A stretch of 12,845 nt of DNA from Prevotellaceae bacterium (GTDB lineage: Bacteria > Bacteroidota > Bacteroidia > Bacteroidales > Bacteroidaceae): positions 1 through 12,845 of the forward strand of contig JAFLUS010000023.1 in assembly GCA_022508685.1 (NCBI GenBank), written 5' to 3'. Shown here in pieces: positions 1-6,725 of the stretch. Under the pieces are notes generated by a model, which searched no databases, was not told the origin of the DNA, and was given only the letters and a program-made list of their open reading frames with translations. The number at the start of each line of letters is the position of its first letter. The stretch's first letter is position 1. A program made the position numbers and the translations under genes.

Positions 1-1492
1 GGCTACGTTGGGTATTTTTGTACCTGAGAATGGCGAAAAGCCTGCGTCGGTTGTGGCAGTCATCAATCCTTCAGATGCCGTAGAGGCTGCTTCTGGAGCG
101 AAAGTCGGCAATGTTACCGGTCCGTCTCTTGCGGAACTTGAAGGTTGCGTTGCTAATTATGAAAAGGGTCTGGTTTCCGAAAACTTTGTCATGAGCAATT
201 CTGCCTATGTCAGCACGACCGGTAAGGAACTTGCCACAAGTCTTGTGAAGGCAGATGGTTCGTACTTCAAGAGCAGTGTAGAAGCGGCTCTTGCTGACCC
301 CATTACGATTTATGTGGAAAGAGTGGTTGCCCGTCTTGACCTCTGGAATGATTTGGCGACAACAGATGCTAAAACCATCACTAAAGAAGGCGAAGGCACG
401 TTTACGATTTATCCCCTCAAGATAGTAGATGCTGCTACAAATGCAACAGTGGAGGATGTGACTATCAATGGTAAAGCGCAAAAGGTTTACATCAGATTCC
501 TTGGCTGGAACGTCACAAGCACTGCGACCAAATCAAATCTTTTGAAGAATATCAATCCGGCATGGACAAGCAATGATTTGTTTGCCAAGACGGGAGAAAC
601 GGCTGCTACTGCATGGAATAATCCGACATTCCACCGTTCTTTCTGGGCAATGAACCCAAATAACGTAACCTTCGGTTATGGTGATTTCAATGGTAAATCA
701 ACTGCTGCTGATAACCTCTATCCTGCTACATTGACGATGCCTGCAGATAACCAAAACCCGGCAATCACCTATCTGCAGGAAAATGCCTCTCCTTACGATG
801 AAGATGGCGCGGCTGCTGCTCCTACGTCACCAACCAAAGTGATACTTGCCTGCCAATTAGTGGATGAAACTGGCACGCCTATCCGTCTTGCAGAATGGGG
901 CTTCCAGAAGTTTACAATCGACGCACTTAAGAGTTATCTCCTCGGAACAATCTGCAAAGAGAAGTTCTATGTGAAAAAGACGACTACCGAAAATGGTGAG
1001 ACTACGACTTCATACACCCGTCTTGTAGAGGATAATTTCAAATTTATTACTGCTAAAGAAAAATTTGGCGCAACCCTTCCCAAAGGTGTGAATAATTATT
1101 ATTCTTATCTTGTTCTCGATTATACGCTCGAAACAGGTGAGACACTGACAAAAGGCGAAGGCGATGCTGCTCAGGATGTAGATGCTGCCTATATCAACAA
1201 GTATTTGCTCGACACGGTCAACTACTCAATGATTTGGGAACAAGGCTATTCTTACTATTTCTTTGATGTACGTCACCTTGGCGCTGAAGAGTCTGTCGGA
1301 TATAATGGTATCGTCAGAAACCATATCTATGACACGCATGTCAAGTCTATCGTAGGTATCGGTACGCCGGTTCTGAACCCGGAAGAAACCATCTATCCCG
1401 AGAAGCCTGAATACGAAGAAAGCATCGTTGCTGCAGAAATCAAGATTCTGCAATGGCGTGTCGTGAGCAGCAATTACGAAATTCAGTGGTAA
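1..1492 (+). CDS. mfa1: Mfa1-family major fimbrial (stalk) subunit, 5'-truncated
   Basis: Major pilin that polymerises into the shaft of a type V (Bacteroidales) fimbria on the cell surface. The frame is open to the left edge of the window, so the TTG at position 8 is not the real start; the signal peptide, lipobox and N-terminal Arg cleavage site lie upstream. About 496 codons are present, and family members are usually somewhat longer. Family signatures visible: 'VVAVINPS' near the N-terminal edge, 'FVMSNSAYV' (about nt 182-208), 'YVERVVARLDL' (about nt 311-343), 'FLGWNVTSTATKSNLLKNI', 'FHRSFWAMNP', and the C-terminal fimbrillin block 'YNGIVRNHIYDTHVKSIVG' followed by a conserved GTPV and a PEKPE stretch. 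It ends in ILQWRVVSSNYEIQW, the strand expected to be donated to the neighbouring subunit. The other seven genes follow on the same strand after a 102-nt gap with a hairpin. The identification is firm; the symbol marks the family, not proven orthology to P. gingivalis Mfa1. Confidence 0.93.
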   Translation, partial: ATLGIFVPENGEKPASVVAVINPSDAVEAASGAKVGNVTGPSLAELEGCVANYEKGLVSENFVMSNSAYVSTTGKELATSLVKADGSYFKSSVEAALADPITIYVERVVARLDLWNDLATTDAKTITKEGEGTFTIYPLKIVDAATNATVEDVTINGKAQKVYIRFLGWNVTSTATKSNLLKNINPAWTSNDLFAKTGETAATAWNNPTFHRSFWAMNPNNVTFGYGDFNGKSTAADNLYPATLTMPADNQNPAITYLQENASPYDEDGAAAAPTSPTKVILACQLVDETGTPIRLAEWGFQKFTIDALKSYLLGTICKEKFYVKKTTTENGETTTSYTRLVEDNFKFITAKEKFGATLPKGVNNYYSYLVLDYTLETGETLTKGEGDAAQDVDAAYINKYLLDTVNYSMIWEQGYSYYFFDVRHLGAEESVGYNGIVRNHIYDTHVKSIVGIGTPVLNPEETIYPEKPEYEESIVAAEIKILQWRVVSSNYEIQW

Positions 1493-1520
1493 TCCTCTTG
1501 ATTTTAAGATGACATCATGT

Positions 1521-1552
1521 TCACCGAGAGTGATTTTCGTCACTCTCGGTGA
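1521..1552 (+). promoter_or_regulatory. Perfect 13-bp hairpin between the stalk and anchor genes
   Basis: The arms TCACCGAGAGTGA (1521-1533) and TCACTCTCGGTGA (1540-1552) are exact reverse complements around a 6-nt loop, TTTTCG. The hairpin begins 28 nt after the pilin stop codon and ends 48 nt before the anchor start codon. No T-tract follows (CTTCCTCC then A6), so it does not look like a full intrinsic terminator. The likely role is to protect the 3' end of the abundant pilin mRNA, or to act as a partial terminator or processing point so that the downstream minor subunits are made in smaller amounts. I found no convincing Bacteroides-type promoter (TAnnTTTG) in the gap. The structure is seen directly; the role is inferred. 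Confidence 0.75.
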
Positions 1553-1600
1553 CTTCCTCCAAAAAATAGACTTCTGTTCATTACTTTCTCAAATGTGTCT

Positions 1601-2683
1601 ATGAGAATTTTGAGATTAGCAACATCCTTTTTTAAGTCGGTATTTGTGGCGACCGTCGCACTGCTCCTGTTTTCGTGCGACAGCGTCATTTATGACGATG
1701 AAGGAGATTGCGTCGTAAAACATCGCTTGCGGTTCGTGTATGACATGAATCTCAAGTGGGCGGATGCATTTGCATCTGAAGTGAATTCCGTCAACCTTTA
1801 TGTGTTCGACCATAACAAGTTGTTTGTAAAGGAATATGCTGTTGCTGGCGATATGCTGTCGCAACCGGGATACAGGTTGGATCTTGACCTCCCCGCGGGC
1901 GACTATTATTTTGTGGGGTGGTGCGGTCTGAACAACAACGGCGTCATGATGGAATCATTCACCGTCAACCCTCCGAAGGTTGGCGTCACCACCATGGATG
2001 AACTCATCTGTACACTCAACACGAAGCCTTCGCGTGCCGACGATGACATGCCGACGTGCGACAGCCGTCTGAACTTCCTTTACCACGGCTATCTGGAAGC
2101 AACGCTTCGTGACACCAAGGACGGCGCAGAGTATGAGTATACGATGTATCTGACGAAAGATACCAATCATATCAGAATTATATTGCAAGAATTGTCTTCA
2201 GACGAAGACATGGATGCTTCGGACTATGAAGTCAAGATTGAAACGGCTAACGGAACACTGGCTTACAACAATGCGTTGCTTGGCAATACCGTCATTTCCT
2301 ATCAGCCGTGGGGTCTGACGGACGATTATGTCGGAGTGGGCAGAGTGGATGTCGAAAACGGTGACATCAAATATGTAAAAGGCGTTGTGGCAGACTTAAG
2401 CACGAGCCGAATGATGGCATCGCAGAAGAATGACTTCATGCTGACCGTGACACGGAAGGACAGCGGGGAAGACATCATCGCCCGGGTTCCCGTGATACAA
2501 TATGCCCTTCTTTCACGTTCATATTACGAAATGGCGTATGGTCACCAAATGACTGACCAAGAATTTCTTGACCGTGAGGATGAGTATGTAATGACTTTCT
2601 TCCTTGAAAAAGGAAAATGGATAAGCAGTTATATCGATATCCTTCAGTGGAGAATCGTTATAAGCAACTACGATATCGGATAA
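1601..2683 (+). CDS. mfa2: FimB/Mfa2-family fimbrial anchor lipoprotein
   Basis: Predicted outer-membrane lipoprotein of 360 residues that anchors the base of the fimbria and limits its length. The ATG at 1601 is preferred over the in-frame GTG at 1595, because it puts a compact basic and hydrophobic signal peptide directly before the lipobox LFSC (Cys26). The acidic stretch after the Cys (YDDEGD) suits Bacteroidetes surface export. The block RLRFVYDMNLKWADAF (residues 42-57), followed by VNSVNLYVFD and the segment around YYFVGWCGL, is typical of the FimB/Mfa2 family. The C-terminus, ILQWRIVISNYDIG (347-360), nearly copies the end of the stalk pilin. No T-R-A type cleavage site is seen after the first strand, which fits an anchor that keeps its lipid and is not trimmed. 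The next gene starts 2 nt after its stop, so translation is probably coupled. Confidence 0.92.
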   Translation: MRILRLATSFFKSVFVATVALLLFSCDSVIYDDEGDCVVKHRLRFVYDMNLKWADAFASEVNSVNLYVFDHNKLFVKEYAVAGDMLSQPGYRLDLDLPAGDYYFVGWCGLNNNGVMMESFTVNPPKVGVTTMDELICTLNTKPSRADDDMPTCDSRLNFLYHGYLEATLRDTKDGAEYEYTMYLTKDTNHIRIILQELSSDEDMDASDYEVKIETANGTLAYNNALLGNTVISYQPWGLTDDYVGVGRVDVENGDIKYVKGVVADLSTSRMMASQKNDFMLTVTRKDSGEDIIARVPVIQYALLSRSYYEMAYGHQMTDQEFLDREDEYVMTFFLEKGKWISSYIDILQWRIVISNYDIG

Positions 2684-2685
2684 AG

Positions 2686-4074
2686 ATGACAAAGACGCTA
2701 TTGCGACAAATAGTTACGCTTTTTCTCGTCGCCATGGGCATGACGGCATGCGTTTTCGACCATTATGAAGATGCAGAAGACGTTGTTGCCAAGCATGAAG
2801 GCGAGGAAAAGGTGGTCATGCTGTTCCAAGTCAACACCATGGCGTCCTCAAGCACGGACGAAAATGGTGTCTCTGAAAAGATTAAATCTTTACGTATCTT
2901 TGTGCTCAACGAGGACAGCATAGAATGCAATCGTCTTATACAGATTGACAGCAACGTGGATGCTGTTGATTTTTCATACGACTTTCAATGGTGGACCAAG
3001 CCCGGTGTCAAACAATTGATAGTCATTGCCAACGAAGAAAGCGTTTCGGAACTGAGTTATATACCGGTCGTGACTGATGAACCGGATTTGGAGGAAAAGG
3101 CAGAGGAACTGCCGACGACGCTTCCGAAGAATTTGACAGAACTTCTGAACTTGTATAGTAACGATTCCGAGTATCCCAACCATTGGGATGCCAAGGAACT
3201 GAAGAAGGTGATGAATGCAATTGCTTTCGAACCGGAATACACGGTCAATGACAAGAAGGAGATATTCCTCCCTTATGCAGTGTCGTATGCGGATATTGAG
3301 GTACAGAAAGCCGAAAAGAAACCGATGCCGATTTACCTTGTGCCCGTGGCGACAAAATTCATCTTCAAATTCTCCAACAGCCGTAGTTACCCTGTCAACA
3401 TAAACGGCATATCGCTTGCCTACACGAATGCTTCCAGTTACCTGCTCGGACAAGTGGGGAAAGATGATTATACGAAGCAGTATGACGGCAAAGACTTATA
3501 CTGGGTAGATTGGTTGGCGGAAGTTTCGAAAAAATCATGGGGCTCTCAGGGATTTTCAGAAAATGAAAGTTTCAATGAGTCGGTAGGTTGGATTGTGGAC
3601 TATTCAGTACCTCGTCCAGAAGAAAGTATACTGACGACATTTGTTGGAGAGGAACTCAACAATACGTTCACCATACCAGAAGGAACAAAAATAACCGGAG
3701 AAACGGAGGAGGATGAAACGATTGAGCCGGGGACATATTCCACTTCAATCTTCTACATTCCGGAAAGCATCAACAAGACAAGGCCGGATGACGGCGACGA
3801 GAGTGACGACACGGATGACGGGCAAAGATTTTATCTGACGTTGAAAATGGAAGATACTGCCCCCAACGTAACGGCTCCGATATTTGAGAATGTCGTGATA
3901 CCCAATCTGAAAGCCCTTTTCCGCAACACTTATGTCATCATCACCATCAACATGTCGGAAGGAGACATGGAACTCTATGCCGAAATAGCGTCATGGAATA
4001 AAAAGACAGCCCATGGGCACGTTGCAGAGGGAGATGCTCCAACCAACAATCCGTTTAAGATAATTGGGAAATGA
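2686..4074 (+). CDS. Minor fimbrial subunit lipoprotein (Mfa/FimC-like)
   Basis: Probable accessory subunit of the same fimbria, 462 residues, exported as a lipoprotein. The frame is open further upstream inside the anchor gene, but the ATG at 2686 starts a proper signal peptide with lipobox GMTAC (Cys22), followed by an acidic stretch (FDHYEDAED). After a first strand (VVMLFQVN) come KIKSLRIFVLN, 'KQLIVIANEE' (109-118), 'PIYLVPVATKFIFKFSN' and 'YWVDWLAEV' (272-280), a layout seen in minor subunits of the FimC / Mfa3 kind. A very acidic loop, PDDGDESDDTDDG (367-379), lies in the C-terminal half. The last strand, 'ELYAEIASWNKK', resembles a fimbrial C-terminal strand but runs on about 20 residues past the Trp. 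No Arg follows the first strand, so the usual cleavage site is not apparent. It overlaps the next gene by ATGA. Adaptor, or second anchor-like role: inferred. Confidence 0.8.
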   Translation: MTKTLLRQIVTLFLVAMGMTACVFDHYEDAEDVVAKHEGEEKVVMLFQVNTMASSSTDENGVSEKIKSLRIFVLNEDSIECNRLIQIDSNVDAVDFSYDFQWWTKPGVKQLIVIANEESVSELSYIPVVTDEPDLEEKAEELPTTLPKNLTELLNLYSNDSEYPNHWDAKELKKVMNAIAFEPEYTVNDKKEIFLPYAVSYADIEVQKAEKKPMPIYLVPVATKFIFKFSNSRSYPVNINGISLAYTNASSYLLGQVGKDDYTKQYDGKDLYWVDWLAEVSKKSWGSQGFSENESFNESVGWIVDYSVPRPEESILTTFVGEELNNTFTIPEGTKITGETEEDETIEPGTYSTSIFYIPESINKTRPDDGDESDDTDDGQRFYLTLKMEDTAPNVTAPIFENVVIPNLKALFRNTYVIITINMSEGDMELYAEIASWNKKTAHGHVAEGDAPTNNPFKIIGK

Positions 4075-5279
4075 CAGGAAAAAGAACATATTGGATATGG
4101 ATATTCGCGGCCATTCTCATGGGTGCTTGCTCGGAGCATGAAGAAGGGACGCAACCGACGTCTGAATATTGCAATGACGATTGCATATTTGTTGCCAAGA
4201 ACGATGTAAGGAAAGCATCGGGAGTGGGAGAAGACGATACGGAGGAAACCGAGCCGATTATCATCGGTGGATTTGAAAAAGGCGACCTGCTCTATTTCTC
4301 GCAGATGCCTCAAGGAAAAGACCCGAATTTCTCCGACTTTGATGAAAATGCTTCCAATTATCTCTATATATATGAATACAATGAAACCGAAAATGCGTCG
4401 TGGTCGGAAGGGTACAACTTTCAGGTACACGAGGACAAGAAAGGTTTTAATTGGGATGATGTCCTCAAGGTAGGCCCAAGTGGAAATGCGTTTAAGTTTT
4501 TTGGTTTTTATTTTCCTGTAGACCAAAAGCCAACATGGTGTGTACAGACAAATCAGACGGGAAGCGAGGAGGACGGATACTCCAAAGAAAACTTCATGAA
4601 ATCTGACATCATGGGGGCATACCATGCGACTTCCTCGATATTCACCCGAATGCGCTTCCGCCTCTTTCACCTGATGACCTATCTTAAGGTTACGCTGTAT
4701 GTCCCCGTTTATGACGGCTCGTCCGATAATCCTGACGACCTGAGTTATTCCGGATATAATGCAGGAGCGTTGAAAGGGGGATACGTCATGGACGCGATAA
4801 CGGATTTCACTATCGAGTGGGCTGTTGCCAAGAGTTCTGACTCGGAAGCACCGCTTGTGCAGACAAAGGCAGATGCAAAGAAACAGCACATTCAAATGTA
4901 TAGGCATCAGTCGGATGAAACTGCCATTAAATCATTGGAAGTGGCTGATTATTATAGCGAACCGGTCGACGGCATTACGGATGGGGTTGATGAAGTGAGA
5001 ACCTATCATTTCAGTGTGCTCTTCCCGACTCAGAATTTCGATGGCAATTTTCTGTGTTTTGCCCTGCAGACGCCGGGAGGAACGACGAAATACTACTATT
5101 TCTCTGCCGCCCAACTTATCTCACACGATGGCGATAGTTTCGGACTGACACAGGGAACACTCCAGCAACTTTATCTCTACCTTCCAAGAAAGACAAATCA
5201 GACGGTATTGGTAAGTGCGAAAATCTTGCCATGGAAAGATGCCACCACCGACATGACCGTTAACAAGCAATCCGAATGA
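4071..5279 (+). CDS. Fimbrillin-family minor subunit lipoprotein
   Basis: Predicted surface lipoprotein of 402 residues with a fimbrillin-like (Mfa-like) fold, probably a structural or adaptor subunit. The ATG at 4071 overlaps the previous stop (ATGA). The signal peptide ends in lipobox LMGAC (Cys20), then SEHEEG. A first strand (CIFVAKNDVRKASG) holds a candidate cleavage Arg at 47, although the next residue is Lys rather than Ala. The core motif MRFRLFHLMTYLKVTLYVP (from residue 194) matches the 'F.H..s.l.v' strand of fimbrillin-like proteins. The end has the typical sequence of an F.L.qGtlqqLyLyLp strand, then KILPWKD (384-390). The protein stops 14 residues after the Trp, without the C-terminal extension of the four genes that follow. 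Two Cys lie close together (34 and 38) before the candidate cleavage point. It overlaps the next gene by ATGA. Confidence 0.8.
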   Translation: MTGKRTYWIWIFAAILMGACSEHEEGTQPTSEYCNDDCIFVAKNDVRKASGVGEDDTEETEPIIIGGFEKGDLLYFSQMPQGKDPNFSDFDENASNYLYIYEYNETENASWSEGYNFQVHEDKKGFNWDDVLKVGPSGNAFKFFGFYFPVDQKPTWCVQTNQTGSEEDGYSKENFMKSDIMGAYHATSSIFTRMRFRLFHLMTYLKVTLYVPVYDGSSDNPDDLSYSGYNAGALKGGYVMDAITDFTIEWAVAKSSDSEAPLVQTKADAKKQHIQMYRHQSDETAIKSLEVADYYSEPVDGITDGVDEVRTYHFSVLFPTQNFDGNFLCFALQTPGGTTKYYYFSAAQLISHDGDSFGLTQGTLQQLYLYLPRKTNQTVLVSAKILPWKDATTDMTVNKQSE

Positions 5280-6721
5280 AAAAAATATCACATAGCATCA
5301 TCTGTCCATTCATCTGCTTCATGACCATCATGATGGTTATGCAGGGATGTGCCTCCGACCAGTTTGAAGATGTCCGTGAAAAGGATGATACTTTTCCACG
5401 CCTCAGCGTAACGGCTGCTTTAGCCGGTCAGACTTATACGAGAGCCTACCAAGACGAGGGACAAGTTGTAGATGGAAAATATTATCTTTCCTATCCTGCG
5501 ACAGACAATGTCTATACGGTCGCTATAGTGGATTTTGACAAACAAAAGACCGAAACAGAGGGATTGGGAATTGTATCATCTTTGGATGGTGAAGAATTGG
5601 CATGGAACAAAATCGGAGGTTCACCGGTCGATTTTTATCTTGATAATGTGGGCAATGAATATGGTTCTTCATCGCTCGTGACGTTTGATGACGATAATCC
5701 TAATCCTTTCGTTGCCGGTCTTTTTGATTTTGAGAATGGTAGCAACGATTTGCTATGGGGAGAGAAGAGTGTGTATCGGAATACTAAAACCCTGAACTTC
5801 GACCTTCATCATTGCATGTCAAGAATTAGGGTGCAGGTACAGGTGGCTAAATCTGACCAATCAGTCGATGATATAACGCTTGATGATGCCACGGTAGAAA
5901 TTACCAATCTGTATACCACTCCACGGACATACAATCGCCTCGACGGCGTTCTTTCTCCTGCCGACGATGCCGAAACTGCCTCTGTTGTGGTCGTTTCTTC
6001 CGATGAAGAATATAAAGAATATGGATGGAAATCTATATCCGCTTCAGAGGAGAATTCAGACATCATCACCTATCTGTCCAAAGACATAGTCATTCTTCCG
6101 CAGTCGCTTGCCGAAGATGTCAACCGACCGCAATTAAAAATCACATTGAGCGACGGGCAGGTCTATTCCGGTATTCTGCCTCACGCCATGCTCATCGCTA
6201 ACAGCGAGACAGACAATTCGCTGAATTATCCTGTCACCCTTGCTTTCCTTCGGGAGCATATCCTCACGATACGCACTTTGATTACGGAGGAACCACCTCA
6301 ACTCGCTTTTATGCCGGTATGGGTAACTGATTGGGTTGACAAAGGAGAATTCACGTTGGAGGCTCATCAATCGGGCGTGTATACCGCTTCTGAATTCTCC
6401 AAATTGATAGGGTATTATCAAGACCATAATGAATATCAACTTGTGCGGTATGGGTATCTCTTTACTCCCGAAGGCACTGACACGCAAAAATGGCGGTTCA
6501 ACATCTTCAGCAGCGTTGTGCTTCAATTTGATGACATCTACGACACAATGATACCCCATACCGACGTTGGGGAGAAGGGAGAAACGAAGGACTTTGAATT
6601 TGTCTTTAATAACTATGCTGTATATATAGAGAAGGATGGTGAAAGTGAAATGAAACAAGTAACAGAACCTCAATTATATGCAATAGTGACAGGTAATCCG
6701 AATTGGGAACAAATCCGCTAA
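5276..6721 (+). CDS. Fimbrillin-like lipoprotein with short C-terminal extension (tip candidate)
   Basis: Predicted surface lipoprotein of 481 residues, first of four related proteins. The ATG at 5276 overlaps the previous stop; the signal peptide ends in VMQGC (Cys25), then acidic residues (ASDQFED). The first strand SVTAALAG leads to TYTRAY, with the candidate cleavage Arg at 56. The fimbrillin core strand is LNFDLHHCMSRIRVQV (173-188), and the domain closes with MPVWVTDWVDKG (346-357). A linker follows, GVYTASEFSKLIGYY (367-381), predicted helical and matched in the next three genes, then about 100 residues (YLFTPEG, FNIFSSVVLQFDD, FNNYAVYIEKDG) with no visible GLUG-like repeats. It may be a short-headed tip or an adaptor. 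The exact ligand is unknown. The next gene starts 4 nt after its stop. Confidence 0.77.
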   Translation: MKKISHSIICPFICFMTIMMVMQGCASDQFEDVREKDDTFPRLSVTAALAGQTYTRAYQDEGQVVDGKYYLSYPATDNVYTVAIVDFDKQKTETEGLGIVSSLDGEELAWNKIGGSPVDFYLDNVGNEYGSSSLVTFDDDNPNPFVAGLFDFENGSNDLLWGEKSVYRNTKTLNFDLHHCMSRIRVQVQVAKSDQSVDDITLDDATVEITNLYTTPRTYNRLDGVLSPADDAETASVVVVSSDEEYKEYGWKSISASEENSDIITYLSKDIVILPQSLAEDVNRPQLKITLSDGQVYSGILPHAMLIANSETDNSLNYPVTLAFLREHILTIRTLITEEPPQLAFMPVWVTDWVDKGEFTLEAHQSGVYTASEFSKLIGYYQDHNEYQLVRYGYLFTPEGTDTQKWRFNIFSSVVLQFDDIYDTMIPHTDVGEKGETKDFEFVFNNYAVYIEKDGESEMKQVTEPQLYAIVTGNPNWEQIR

Positions 6722-6725
6722 CGAA

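Noticed and set aside
1493..1600. Separate promoter for the anchor gene in the gap after the stalk gene
   Set aside because: No good match to the Bacteroides -7 (TAnnTTTG) and -33 (TTTG) elements. TACTTTCT at 1582-1589 is only a weak partial match and lies too close to the start codon.
2617..2685. Upstream in-frame start for the third gene at 2617
   Set aside because: It would add 23 charged and aromatic residues before the signal peptide and overlap the anchor gene by 67 nt. The ATG at 2686 gives a normal lipoprotein signal.
3975..4907. Long open frame on the - strand (310 codons) opposite the third and fourth subunit genes
   Set aside because: It lies wholly opposite two well-supported genes with signal peptides and fimbrial motifs. 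Its product is rich in Arg, Ile, Phe and Cys with no recognisable domain, as expected of an antisense shadow.
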